From contig JALHMT010000001.1 of the NCBI GenBank assembly GCA_022843905.1, positions 186,001 through 250,000 of the forward strand: a stretch of DNA of 64,000 bases, in the 5' to 3' direction. Made by a program: the position numbers and the translations under genes. The notes beneath the pieces were generated by a model that searched no databases, was not told the origin of the DNA, and was given only the letters and a program-made list of their open reading frames with translations. Numbering within the stretch: position 1 is the first letter of the stretch; each line of letters starts with the position of its first letter. This stretch comes from Rubrivivax sp. Its GTDB lineage: Bacteria > Pseudomonadota > Gammaproteobacteria > Burkholderiales > Burkholderiaceae_C. Below are positions 1 through 8,209 of this stretch, in pieces.

Positions 1-14
1 CGGCCGGTGCCGCA

Positions 15-42
15 CCCGGGTGCGCTGCGAAGCGCACCCGGG
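15..42. terminator. Long GC-rich hairpin after the dehydrogenase gene
   Basis: A perfect 12-bp inverted repeat (arms at 15-26 and 31-42) encloses the four bases GCGA. It lies about 33 bases beyond the stop codon of the minus-strand dehydrogenase. No T-run follows on either strand, so it is a factor-assisted terminator or an mRNA 3'-end stabiliser at best; the gene to the left is outside the window. Confidence 0.45.
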
Positions 43-74
43 CGGGCGCTGGTCAGCGTCGGTCGGGCCGCAGC

Positions 75-1352
75 TCAGGGGGCCTTGTAGGTGACGCGGT
101 AGATCGCGCCTGCGAAGTCGTCGCTGATCAGCAGCGATCCGTCCTTCATCACCGCCACGTCCACCGGCCGGCCGCGATACAGGCCGTTCTCGTCGAGCCA
201 GCCTTCGGCGAAGACCTCGGTCTTGTCGGCCGTGCCGTCGGCCTTCAGGCTGGTGAACAGCACCTGCGCGCCCACCGGCGTGGTGCGGTTCCAGGAGCCG
301 TGCTGGGCCGAGAAGAAGCCGCCCCGGTACTTGGCCGGGAACTGCCTGCCCGTGTAGAAGCTCATGCCCAGATCGGCGGCGTGCGCCACGGTGTAGACCT
401 GCGGGTCGACGATGTTGTTCGGCAGCGGGTCCTTGTCGTAGCCGTGCTCGGTGATGCGCGTCTTGCCCTGCTTCCACGGATAACCGAAGAACTGGCCCTT
501 GGCGGTGATGCGGTTGATCTCGCCGGCCGGGATGTCGTCGCCCATGCCGTCGGTCTGGTTGTCGGTGAACCAGAGCGTGCCGTCCTTGGGGTTGAAGTCG
601 TGGCCCACGCTGTTGCGGATGCCGGTGGCGTAGACCTCGCGCTTGCTGCCGTCGAAGGCGTTCAGGCGGATCATGCCGCCGATGCCGACCTGGTCGTACA
701 GCTTGAGCTTGTCGCGCGGCTGCACGTTGAAGGGCTGGCCCAGGCTGACGTAGAGCATGCCGTCGGGACCGACACGGCAGACACGAGCGCCGTGATTGAA
801 CGACTCCTCCTCCACCGGGATCAGCTTGCCCTGCGGCACCACCTCGATGACCGCCACGTCCGGGCCTTCGTAGAAGAACTCGGCCGCCGGGAAATTCAGG
901 ATGCGGTTGTGCTCGACGACGATCAGGAAACCGTCCCGCGTCCAGCACACGCCGTTGGGGTTGGTGAACTTCAGGCTCGGCGCGAAGCTCTTCACCTCGT
1001 CGGCCACGCCGTCGCTGTTGCGGTCGGTGACGGCCCAGACGCTGGTCTTGCGCGTGCCCACGAAGAGCATGTTGGTGCTGGGCGCCACGGCCATGTGGCG
1101 AGCGTCGGGCACGACCGCGAAGAGATCGATGCTGAAGCCCGGCGGCAGCTTGATGCGCTTGAGGTTGGCCTTGATGGCGTCGGCGTTGCGGCCGGTCTGC
1201 GGCACGACCGGAATGTTCAGGTCGGTGGTGGCGACCTTCATCTGCTTGAGCTTGTCGATGTTCTGCTGGGCGGCCGCGGGCAGTGCCACGGCGAGCGTCA
1301 GCGCAGCCGCGGCGGCGGCGAGCCTGACCGGGTTCAGTCGTTCAAGGGTCAT
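75..1352 (-). CDS. Secreted PQQ-dependent sugar/sorbosone dehydrogenase-like protein
   Basis: A predicted periplasmic beta-propeller quinoprotein of 425 aa that would oxidise a sugar or aldose-type substrate with PQQ and pass electrons to the respiratory chain. Residues 1-27 form a signal peptide (hydrophobic Ala/Leu stretch ending ALPAAAQ). The body shows the glucose/sorbosone dehydrogenase pattern: NHGARVCRVGPDGMLYVSLG, GIRNSVGHDFNP followed by LWFTDNQTDGMGDD, and a final RGRPVDVAVMKDGSLLISDD. DRNSDGVADE looks like a calcium loop. The reading frame stays open upstream to 1568, but the start at 1352 is preceded by AGGAG at good spacing and begins the signal peptide. It is divergent from a sigma-54 activator and has a -24/-12 promoter at 1421-1436. 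The exact substrate cannot be read from sequence. Confidence 0.85.
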   Translation of the reverse strand: MTLERLNPVRLAAAAAALTLAVALPAAAQQNIDKLKQMKVATTDLNIPVVPQTGRNADAIKANLKRIKLPPGFSIDLFAVVPDARHMAVAPSTNMLFVGTRKTSVWAVTDRNSDGVADEVKSFAPSLKFTNPNGVCWTRDGFLIVVEHNRILNFPAAEFFYEGPDVAVIEVVPQGKLIPVEEESFNHGARVCRVGPDGMLYVSLGQPFNVQPRDKLKLYDQVGIGGMIRLNAFDGSKREVYATGIRNSVGHDFNPKDGTLWFTDNQTDGMGDDIPAGEINRITAKGQFFGYPWKQGKTRITEHGYDKDPLPNNIVDPQVYTVAHAADLGMSFYTGRQFPAKYRGGFFSAQHGSWNRTTPVGAQVLFTSLKADGTADKTEVFAEGWLDENGLYRGRPVDVAVMKDGSLLISDDFAGAIYRVTYKAP

Positions 1353-1420
1353 GCTGGGTCTCCTGATGTGTATGAAGTTGTTGGATGTCGCCGCGCAGGA
1401 CGTGCGACGCCGCCCTCCCG

Positions 1421-1436
1421 TGCAATGCCTGTACCA
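1421..1436 (-). promoter_or_regulatory. Sigma-54 (-24/-12) promoter of the dehydrogenase gene
   Basis: Read on the minus strand the site is TGGTACAGGCATTGCA. It matches the consensus TGGCACG-N4-TTGCW except for two bases, with GG and GC exactly 10 bp apart. Transcription would begin near 1410, leaving a leader of about 58 bases to the start at 1352. The next gene upstream encodes a sigma-54 activator, which supports the call. Confidence 0.7.
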
Positions 1437-1528
1437 ATGCGGGAACACCCTGAGCGCGGGCTTCTGCCCCCTGGGGCGGTCGGCCGTCGACCCGAGGCCG
1501 CCCGTGCGGCAGCTGCACAAGAGGCTGC

Positions 1529-1537
1529 AACACTGTT
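1529..1537. promoter_or_regulatory. Possible activator-binding inverted repeat (UAS)
   Basis: The odd palindrome AACACTGTT lies about 120 bp upstream of the predicted sigma-54 start site, where enhancer sites for sigma-54 activators usually sit. Only one short copy is seen, so this is a weak candidate. Confidence 0.3.
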
Positions 1538-1639
1538 CAGTTTCTGGCCAGTTGTGGTCCCTGCCCACGGCTGATAAGTTCGCGGCCGAGATGCGCCCCA
1601 GGCGCCGACGAGCCGACGACGATCGGCGCGAGGAGACCC

Positions 1640-3733
1640 ATGAGCCCTGCCGACGAGCGAATGCTGGCCCAGGCGCACGCCGTGCGTGCGCGCGGCAACG
1701 CCATGCCGCCGGACGGCATGCCCAGCGGCCTGATCCTGGACAGCTGGGTGCGTAGCGCCCGCAGCGGGCTCGAGCCGGGCGCGCCGCTGCGGATCCAGGT
1801 CGTCGAGCAGGCCGACCTGTCGCTGCGCCGCGAACGCGCGGAGGTGGTGCGCCGGCTGGCCCAGGCCGAACTCGAGACGCTGTCGCAGCAGATCGTCGGC
1901 TCGAACTTCCTGCTCGCCTTCGCCGACCGCGAAGGCGTGATCCTCGACCTCTATGCCGACAACCGCTTCTCGATGAGCGGCGCCGACGCCGGCATCGTGC
2001 CGGGCAGCCGGTGGTGCGAAGAGCTTTGCGGCACCAACGGGCTGGGCACGGCGCTGGCCACCGGGCAGGCCGTGGCCGTCACCGGTCTCGAGCACTACTT
2101 CCTCAAGCTGGGCGAGATCTCCTGCACCGCCGCGCCGGTGCGGGACGCGGCCGGCGAGATCGTCGGGGTGCTCGACGCTTCCTCGTACTTCGAGTCGCGC
2201 CAGCGCCACACGCAGGCGCTGGTGCAGATGGCCGCCGCGCACATCGAGAACGGGCTGCTGCTGCACCAGATGCGCGGCCAGTTCGTGCTGGCCGTGCACC
2301 CGCGCGCCGAGTACCTGGGAACGCTTTCGGCGGGTCTGCTGGCCTGCGATGCGGCGGGTCGGCTGCTGGCCGTCGACGCCCGTGCGCGGCGGCTGCTGGC
2401 CGGCCTCGATGCACGCCCCGGTGTGTGTTTCGAGGATCTGTTCGCAGAACCCTTCGATCATGTGCTGGCCCGGCTTCACACCGGACAGCAGGTGCGGCTG
2501 CGCGACACGCTGGGCAGTTCGCTGGTGGTCACGGCCGTATCGCGCCCGCCGCCCCGGCGGCTGGCGTCGGCTTTCGAGGGCCCGTCGCGCTCGGGCCAGC
2601 GTCCGGGAGCTGTGGACAAGTCTGTGGGTGGCTGGCGGATCAACGGGGTGGACAAGTACCTGGACAAGCAGGCGGACAAGCCGTCGGACAAGGGCAGGGA
2701 CAAGCCTCTGGACAAGTCCGGGAAGAGTGCCGGAGACGGTTCGCAGGACAACCCCTCCCTCCTCGCCCTGCCGCAGGGCGCGCGCGACGTCGCCTTCGTC
2801 GTCGACGATCCTGCCGTCGCCGATGCCTGCCGCACGGTGCGCGGGGCCGTGCGCATGCGCGTGCCCGTCCTGATCCAGGGCGAGACCGGCAGCGGCAAGG
2901 AGTTGCTGGCGCGGCATGCGCATGCGCTGAGCGGTCGCCGCGGCGAGTTCGTGGCCGTCAATTGCGGCGCGCTGCCGGCCGAACTCTTCGAAGCCGAGCT
3001 GTTCGGTTACGTGGGCGGTGCCTTCACCGGTGCGCGGCGAGAAGGCAGCATCGGGCTGATCGCCAGCGCCGACGGTGGCACGCTGCTGCTGGACGAGGTG
3101 GGCGAACTGCCGCCGGGGCTGCAGGCCGTGCTGCTGCGCTTCCTGGACGACCACAGCGTGCGCCCGGTGGGCGGCACGGTGTCGCGCACGGTCGACGTGC
3201 AGCTGCTGGCGGCCACCAACGTCGCACTGGACGCGGAAGTGGCGGCACGTCGCTTCCGTGCCGACCTGTTGTACCGGCTCAATGTCGTCAACGTGGTGCT
3301 CCCGCCCTTGCGCCGCCGGCAGGACTTCGCAGCTGCCGTGCGCAGCGTGCTTGCCGGGCTGGACGGCAGCGTGCGCATCACCGAGGCAGCCGTCGAGCGC
3401 TTGTCGCGCCACGGCTGGCCGGGCAACTTCCGCGAGCTGCGCACGGTGCTCACGCGGGCCCTGCTTTCGGCCGGCGGTCGCGGCGTGGCCCAGGTGCTGG
3501 AGCTCGCCGACGTGGCGGGCCAGTTGCCGCCGGGCGTGGCGGCGGCCAGCGGCGCGGCTTCGGCCTCGGCGCTGCAGCAGGGCGCCACCGAGCTGGTGCT
3601 GCGGGAGTTCGAGCGCAACGGCCGCAGCGTCAGCCGCACTTCGCGCAGCCTGGGCATCTCGCGCACCACCGTCTATCGGCACCTGCGCGAAGCCGGACAG
3701 GGTCCGCCACCGGACCAGGCCGACGCGGGCTGA
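1640..3733 (+). CDS. Sigma-54-dependent Fis-family activator with GAF sensor (AcoR type)
   Basis: A 697-aa enhancer-binding protein. Residues about 60-210 form a GAF-like sensor, including GSRWCEELCGTNGLGTAL and the following ITGLEHYF-type segment. The AAA+ domain has Walker A GETGSGKE near residue 414, the sigma-54 contact loop GAFTGA near 460, and Walker B GGTLLLDEVGELP. A Fis-type helix-turn-helix (SRTSRSLGISRTTVYRHL) ends the protein. All motifs needed for sigma-54 activation are present. Between sensor and motor, residues about 337-360 are six tandem xDKx units encoded by a 12-nt DNA repeat, which is unusual. The start at 1640 has GAGGAG just upstream. It probably activates the divergent dehydrogenase gene; the inducer is unknown. 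Confidence 0.9.
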   Translation: MSPADERMLAQAHAVRARGNAMPPDGMPSGLILDSWVRSARSGLEPGAPLRIQVVEQADLSLRRERAEVVRRLAQAELETLSQQIVGSNFLLAFADREGVILDLYADNRFSMSGADAGIVPGSRWCEELCGTNGLGTALATGQAVAVTGLEHYFLKLGEISCTAAPVRDAAGEIVGVLDASSYFESRQRHTQALVQMAAAHIENGLLLHQMRGQFVLAVHPRAEYLGTLSAGLLACDAAGRLLAVDARARRLLAGLDARPGVCFEDLFAEPFDHVLARLHTGQQVRLRDTLGSSLVVTAVSRPPPRRLASAFEGPSRSGQRPGAVDKSVGGWRINGVDKYLDKQADKPSDKGRDKPLDKSGKSAGDGSQDNPSLLALPQGARDVAFVVDDPAVADACRTVRGAVRMRVPVLIQGETGSGKELLARHAHALSGRRGEFVAVNCGALPAELFEAELFGYVGGAFTGARREGSIGLIASADGGTLLLDEVGELPPGLQAVLLRFLDDHSVRPVGGTVSRTVDVQLLAATNVALDAEVAARRFRADLLYRLNVVNVVLPPLRRRQDFAAAVRSVLAGLDGSVRITEAAVERLSRHGWPGNFRELRTVLTRALLSAGGRGVAQVLELADVAGQLPPGVAAASGAASASALQQGATELVLREFERNGRSVSRTSRSLGISRTTVYRHLREAGQGPPPDQADAG
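2648..2719 (+). repeat. 12-nt tandem repeat, six units, coding for xDKx
   Basis: The unit NNGGACAAGNNN recurs at 2648, 2660, 2672, 2684, 2696 and 2708, giving VDKY, LDKQ, ADKP, SDKG, RDKP and LDKS in frame. A further out-of-register TGGACAAG lies at 2612. The core GGACAAG is nearly invariant while the flanking codons vary, which suggests old slippage-type expansion. Confidence 0.9.
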
Positions 3734-3753
3734 AGCGCCCTGCGGCCGGAAGA

Positions 3754-3778
3754 CGCCTGGCGTCGATCAGGCCAGGCG
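3754..3778. terminator. Inverted repeat between convergent genes
   Basis: Arms CGCCTGG (3754-3760) and CCAGGCG (3772-3778) flank an 11-base loop. It lies just after the sigma-54 activator and runs into the 3' end of the convergent cyclase gene. There is no T-run, so this is a weak bidirectional terminator candidate. Confidence 0.35.
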
Positions 3779-4759
3779 CGGACGTGCGTAGTGCGTGGTG
3801 TCGTCGATGACCGGCCCGTCGTGGCCCTGACCGCCCACGAACTGCAGCGTCATCACGCTGGCCAGCTCCACCGTGGAGCCCGGCTTGACCGGCACCTCTT
3901 CACCGTGCGGCACCGGCCTGCCGTCGACCTGCGTGAGCTGGCTGGACACGGCGCGCAGCGAATAGCCGGTGGAGCGCCGCCGCAGCTCGAAGTGCCAGCG
4001 GCTGATCTGCCGCGTGGCGGCAGGGTCGGGCAGGGCCAGCACGATGTCGTTGGCGCTCATGCCCTCGATGATCTCCAGCCGACCGAAGGAGATGATGTCC
4101 TGGGCCGGCATCGGGATGACCTGGCCCGTCTCGCGCACCAGCACCGCGGTGGGGAAGCGCGATGGATCGCGCCACTCCAGGCCCATCAGCTCGACGCTGC
4201 GGCCCACGCCCTTGAGCTCCACCGGGCCGATCGGACGGCACAGCAGCCGGTGTGCGATGCCCAATTCCTGGAAGAGGTCGCGCGACAGCCGGATCTGCCC
4301 GGGGTCGGCCGAGGTGGCGATGCGAGCGCAGAGATTGACCGCATCGCCGGTGACCTGCACGCCGTCGCTGAGCACGCGGCCCCAGTGGATGCCGATGCGC
4401 AGCGTGAGCTGGTGGTCGCGCGCGCGGTGTTCGTTCTCGACCGAGATGCGGTGCAGCAGGCTGGTCATGGCCTCGGCGGCCGCTGCGGCGCCCGGCCACA
4501 CCGTGAAGGCGCCGTCCCCGGCGGTGTCGACGATGCGGCCGCCGTGCGCCGGCAGGCACTGCTCCAGCAGGTCGATGTGCAGTTGCTGCAGCTGCCGTCC
4601 GGCCTCGTCGCCGAAGCGTGCGAAGTAGGCGGTCGAGCCGGCGATGTCGGTGAAGCCCAGCGCCGCGCTGATCTCGAAGCGACGCGACAGCTCCTGCGAC
4701 AGCAGGTTCTGCAGACGGATGATTTCCGTCATGGACAGCGTGGCGGGATCGAATTGCAT
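3767..4759 (-). CDS. Class III adenylate/guanylate cyclase with C-terminal FHA domain
   Basis: A 330-aa cytoplasmic signalling protein. Residues about 30-190 are a class III nucleotide cyclase homology domain: metal-binding Asp38 in GFTDIAGST, Asp82 in DTAGDGAF, and the VTGDAVNLCARIA segment with the transition-state Asn and Arg. The lysine that selects adenine in K-T-x-GD of canonical cyclases is Asp78 here, so substrate choice or activity is uncertain. Residues about 215-320 resemble an FHA phosphothreonine-binding domain (FGRLE, then ANDIVL, then QISRWHFELRR). There is no transmembrane segment. It is divergent from the M81 gene at 4981 and convergent with the sigma-54 activator. A Ser/Thr kinase partner is expected for the FHA module but none is encoded in the window. 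Confidence 0.82.
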   Translation of the reverse strand: MQFDPATLSMTEIIRLQNLLSQELSRRFEISAALGFTDIAGSTAYFARFGDEAGRQLQQLHIDLLEQCLPAHGGRIVDTAGDGAFTVWPGAAAAAEAMTSLLHRISVENEHRARDHQLTLRIGIHWGRVLSDGVQVTGDAVNLCARIATSADPGQIRLSRDLFQELGIAHRLLCRPIGPVELKGVGRSVELMGLEWRDPSRFPTAVLVRETGQVIPMPAQDIISFGRLEIIEGMSANDIVLALPDPAATRQISRWHFELRRRSTGYSLRAVSSQLTQVDGRPVPHGEEVPVKPGSTVELASVMTLQFVGGQGHDGPVIDDTTHYARPRLA

Positions 4760-4892
4760 GGGGCTGAAGGAGCCGGGGGCGGCCAGAGCGCGATGTTATG
4801 TCGCTTCACCCCAGAGTGCGGCCTGAGGCAATCACCTGTTCGTGGGGTGTTGCGCAGCTTGGGCCCGGTCGTGTGCTCGGCCAATGTGGAAG

Positions 4893-4927
4893 GCGCCGAC
4901 CAGGTGTCGGCGCGCTGCGGGCAGCGC
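4893..4927 (+). promoter_or_regulatory. Two overlapping hairpins upstream of the first M81 gene
   Basis: GCGCCGAC (4893-4900) pairs with GTCGGCGC (4906-4913), and GCGCTGC (4912-4918) pairs with GCAGCGC (4921-4927). They share two bases, so the full stems compete. They lie 54-88 bases before the start codon at 4981. A leader-RNA control element is possible; the GC-rich context makes chance hairpins common. Confidence 0.3.
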
Positions 4928-4980
4928 GGCCTGGCGGCAGGTTAGCCTTCGGGTCTGCCTGCAGCCAACGAGTGCCAACG

Positions 4981-6432
4981 ATGCGCGTCTTCACCGGCTC
5001 CCTGGCCACCGAGACCAACACCTTCGCGCCCATGCCCACCGGCCTGGAGGCCTTCCGCGACCGCGGCTACTACGCGGCAGGGCAGCACCCGCCGCACCTG
5101 ACGCTGTTCGCCGGCCCGCTCTGGGCGGCACGGCAGCGCTCGCGCGAGCAGGGCTGGACGCTGGTCGAGGGCATGGTGGCCTCGGCGCAGCCCGGCGGCA
5201 TCACCACGCGGCACGCCTACGAAACCCTGCGCGACGAGCTGCTGGCCGACCTGCGCGCCGCGCTGCCGGTGCAGATGGTGCTGCTGGGTCTGCACGGTGC
5301 GATGGTGGCCGACGGCTGCGACGACTGCGAAGGCGACCTGCTGCAGCGCGTGCGCGCGATCGTCGGACCGGGGGTGGTGGTGGGGGCCGAGCTCGATCCG
5401 CACCACCACCTGACGGCCGCGATGCTGGACAACGCCGACCTGCTGATCGCCTTCAAGGAGTATCCCCACACCGATGTCGCCGAGCGGGCCTTCGAGCTGG
5501 TCGATCTGTGTGCGGCCACGGTGGCCGGCCGCATCCGGCCCGTGGCCGGCGTGGCCGACACCGGCATGATCAGCATCGTGCACACCACGCGGCAGCCGGC
5601 ACGGGGCTTCGTCGATCGACTGCAGGCGCTGGAAGGACGCGACGGCGTGCTGTCGATCAGTCTGACACATGGGTTTCCCTGGGGCGACGTGGCCGACATG
5701 GGGACCAAGCTGCTCGTGTACACCGACGGCGATGGCGCAGCCGCGGTCCTGCTCGCGCGCCGCCTGGCCGATGAGCTGGCGGCGATGCGCGACGCCCTGC
5801 AGCCTGCGCAGCCGGGCCTCGATGAGGCCCTGGACGTGGCGCTCGTGCACCCGCCGGGCGCACCGCCCGGGCCTGCCGTGTTGGCCGATGGTGCAGACAA
5901 TCCCGGTGGTGGTGCGGCGGGCGACAGCACCTTCCTGCTGCGCCGACTGCTCGAACGCGGCATCGCCCCTGCCGCACTGGGGCCGTTGTGGGACCCCGGC
6001 GTCGTGCGCATCGCCTTCGAAGCAGGCGTCGGTGCGCGGCTGGCGATGCGCCTGGGCGGCAAGATCAGCCCCTTGTCGGGCGATCCTGTGGATGCCCTCT
6101 GCGAAGTCAAGGCCCTGCAGCGCGACATGATCATGACGGGGCTGGCCGACACCCCCACCGCGCTGGGCGACTGCGCGCTGCTGGAGACGCAGGGTGTTCA
6201 GATCGTGGTCATCAGCCTGCGCAACCAGGCCATCGGCACCGACCTGTTCACCGGGCTGGGCTGTGACCTGGCGGCCCAGCGCGTGGTGGTGGTGAAGTCG
6301 TCGCAGCACTTCCATGCCGCCTACGCCAGGCTGGCTTCGCAGGTGATCTATGTGGCGGCACCCGGCTCGGTCACGGCCGACCTGCGCACCTTGCCCTATC
6401 GCAAGGTGAGCTTGCCGCGCTGGCCCCTTTGA
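4981..6432 (+). CDS. M81 family metallopeptidase (MlrC-like), divergent copy
   Basis: A 483-aa protein of the M81/MlrC family, named for the enzyme of microcystin breakdown but widespread with unknown substrates. Family marks are the N-terminal TETNTFAP, GLHGAMVADGCDDCEGDLLQRVR, and DNPGGGAAGDSTFLLRRLL. In this copy the usual DLHAN metal-site segment reads DPHHHLT, unlike the second copy at 13037, so metal binding or substrate may differ. The start at 4981 is chosen because it opens the family N-terminus; upstream codons to 4798 are unlike any family member. It heads a same-strand block with a peptide ABC importer, an HDAC-like enzyme, another M81 enzyme and three amidases. Confidence 0.85.
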   Translation: MRVFTGSLATETNTFAPMPTGLEAFRDRGYYAAGQHPPHLTLFAGPLWAARQRSREQGWTLVEGMVASAQPGGITTRHAYETLRDELLADLRAALPVQMVLLGLHGAMVADGCDDCEGDLLQRVRAIVGPGVVVGAELDPHHHLTAAMLDNADLLIAFKEYPHTDVAERAFELVDLCAATVAGRIRPVAGVADTGMISIVHTTRQPARGFVDRLQALEGRDGVLSISLTHGFPWGDVADMGTKLLVYTDGDGAAAVLLARRLADELAAMRDALQPAQPGLDEALDVALVHPPGAPPGPAVLADGADNPGGGAAGDSTFLLRRLLERGIAPAALGPLWDPGVVRIAFEAGVGARLAMRLGGKISPLSGDPVDALCEVKALQRDMIMTGLADTPTALGDCALLETQGVQIVVISLRNQAIGTDLFTGLGCDLAAQRVVVVKSSQHFHAAYARLASQVIYVAAPGSVTADLRTLPYRKVSLPRWPL

Positions 6433-6563
6433 CCGAAAGGACGCCGCCCGGTGTTTGCCCTGAGATGGGGCGGGCTATCGTCATACCAAAATGGGGCGCT
6501 GGCGGCAGGCATGCCACTTGCGTCTGCTCCGTTTGATCCGTCCCTTTGCATCGAGAGGAAAGC

Positions 6564-8150
6564 ATGAACTTCCAACGCAGAACGCTGATGGCCCTGGCCC
6601 TGGTGGCCGGCTCCACCCTGGCGAGCGCCCCGGCCTGGGCCCAGAACAACGTGCTGCGCATCGTGCCGCACTCCAACCTGGCGGTGCTGGACCCGATCTG
6701 GACCACCGCCTACATGAGCCGCAATCACGGCTACATGATCTACGACACCCTCTTCGGCACCGACGAGAACGGCAAGGTCAAGCCGCAGATGGTCGAGAGC
6801 TGGTCGGTCACGCCCGACAACCGGCTGTGGACCTTCAAGCTGCGCAAGGGCCTGGAATGGCACGACGGCAAACCCGTCACCAGCGAAGACATCGTGGCCA
6901 GCCTGAACCGCTGGGGCAAGCGCGACGCCATGGGCTCGGCGCTGTTCCAGTTCGTCTCGCGCATGGACACGCCGGCGCCCGACACCTTCCGCATCTTCCT
7001 GGGCGAAGCCTGCGGCTTCGTGCTGGAAGCGCTGGGCAAGCCGGGCTCGAGCGTGCCCTTCATGATGCCCAAGCGCATCGCCGAGACCGACCCCTTCAAG
7101 CAGATCGAGGAACACATCGGCTCCGGCCCGTTCATGTTCAAGCGCGACGAGTTCAAGCCCGGCGACAAGGCCGTGTACACCAAGTTCGAGAAGTACGTGC
7201 CGCGCAGCGAGCCGCCGTCGGGCACCACCGGCGGCAAGCGCGTTTACGTCGACCGCGTCGAGTGGAACCTGGCGCTGCGCGATACGCAGGCGCAGCTCAG
7301 CGCGCTGCAGAAGGGCGAGGTCGACATCGTCGAGGCGCTGGGCTTCGACCACTACGAGACAGCCAAGAAGGACGCCAACATCCAGCTTCCCAAGTACGCC
7401 ACCTTCGGCCTGCAGTACATGGCGCGCTTCAACCACCTGCACAAGCCCTTCGACAACCCGAAGGTGCGGGCGGCGGCGATGGCTGCGTTTGCGCAGGAGC
7501 CCTTCCTGCGTGCCTCGGTGGGCGTCAAGGAGCTGTACAAGACCTGCCCGTCCATGTTCATCTGCAACACGCCCTACGGCAGCACGGCAGGCAGCGACAT
7601 CCAGTCCAAGAGCAACATGAAGAAGGCGCAGGACCTGCTGAAGGCCAGCGGCTATGACGGCACGCCCATCGTCATCATGAAGCCCACCGACCTGGCCTCG
7701 ATCCAGAAGCTGCCCGACGTGGCCGCGCAACTGCTGCGCCAGGCCGGCTTCAAGGTCGACCTGCAGGCGATGGACTGGCAGACCCTGGTCGGCCGCCGCG
7801 CCAAGAAGGATGCGCCGGACAAGGGCGGCTGGCACATGTTCCTCACCGCCTGGCAGACCTTCGACGTCTGGAGCCCGATCGCCAACCCGGCCATCGACAC
7901 GCGCGGCGAGAAGAGCACCTGGTTCGGCTGGCCCACCGACGACAAGCTGGTCGATCTGCGCAACCAGTTCATGCGCGCCACCGACGAGGCTTCGAAGAAG
8001 AGGCTGGCCGATGCCATCCATGTCCGCGCCTTCGAAGTCAGCACGCACGCGCCGCTGGGTGAGTACATGCAGCCCATGGCTGCACGCAAGAACATCACCG
8101 GCTTCTTCGTGACCAACAGCAACATCTACTGGAACCTCAAGAAGCAGTGA
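6564..8150 (+). CDS. Peptide-type ABC transporter substrate-binding protein (SBP family 5)
   Basis: A 528-aa periplasmic binding protein of the DppA/OppA class. The signal peptide spans residues 1-28 (MNFQRR, hydrophobic core, APAWAQ). Mature-protein marks are DPIWTTAYMSRNHGYMIYDTLF, then GKVKPQMVESW and LRKGLEWHDGKPVTSEDIVASL, all typical of family 5. The start at 6564 has GAGAGGAA upstream; an in-frame ATG six codons earlier lacks a ribosome site. Permease and ATPase genes follow directly. Family 5 proteins bind peptides, opines, nickel chelates and similar; the surrounding amidases point to a peptide or amide ligand here. Confidence 0.9.
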   Translation: MNFQRRTLMALALVAGSTLASAPAWAQNNVLRIVPHSNLAVLDPIWTTAYMSRNHGYMIYDTLFGTDENGKVKPQMVESWSVTPDNRLWTFKLRKGLEWHDGKPVTSEDIVASLNRWGKRDAMGSALFQFVSRMDTPAPDTFRIFLGEACGFVLEALGKPGSSVPFMMPKRIAETDPFKQIEEHIGSGPFMFKRDEFKPGDKAVYTKFEKYVPRSEPPSGTTGGKRVYVDRVEWNLALRDTQAQLSALQKGEVDIVEALGFDHYETAKKDANIQLPKYATFGLQYMARFNHLHKPFDNPKVRAAAMAAFAQEPFLRASVGVKELYKTCPSMFICNTPYGSTAGSDIQSKSNMKKAQDLLKASGYDGTPIVIMKPTDLASIQKLPDVAAQLLRQAGFKVDLQAMDWQTLVGRRAKKDAPDKGGWHMFLTAWQTFDVWSPIANPAIDTRGEKSTWFGWPTDDKLVDLRNQFMRATDEASKKRLADAIHVRAFEVSTHAPLGEYMQPMAARKNITGFFVTNSNIYWNLKKQ

Positions 8151-8209
8151 TGCGCTGAGGGTGGGTGCAGGCCGCGGCGCGGCCTGCATCGTCCTGGGCC
8201 GCTTGCACG

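Noticed and set aside
300..1574. Long plus-strand reading frame (424 codons) opposite the dehydrogenase
   Set aside because: It is a GC-driven shadow: Ala/Val/Arg/His-rich composition with no motif, fully antiparallel to a gene with signal peptide and family motifs.
2608..2720. CRISPR-like or protein-binding array suggested by the regular GGACAAG repeats
   Set aside because: The 12-nt period is in frame inside a coding gene and has no spacers, so it is a coding tandem repeat.
6500..6514. Possible sigma-54 site (TGGCGGCAGGCATGC) ahead of the ABC binding-protein gene
   Set aside because: Spacing of GG and GC is right, but several consensus positions fail and GC-rich sequence yields such hits by chance.
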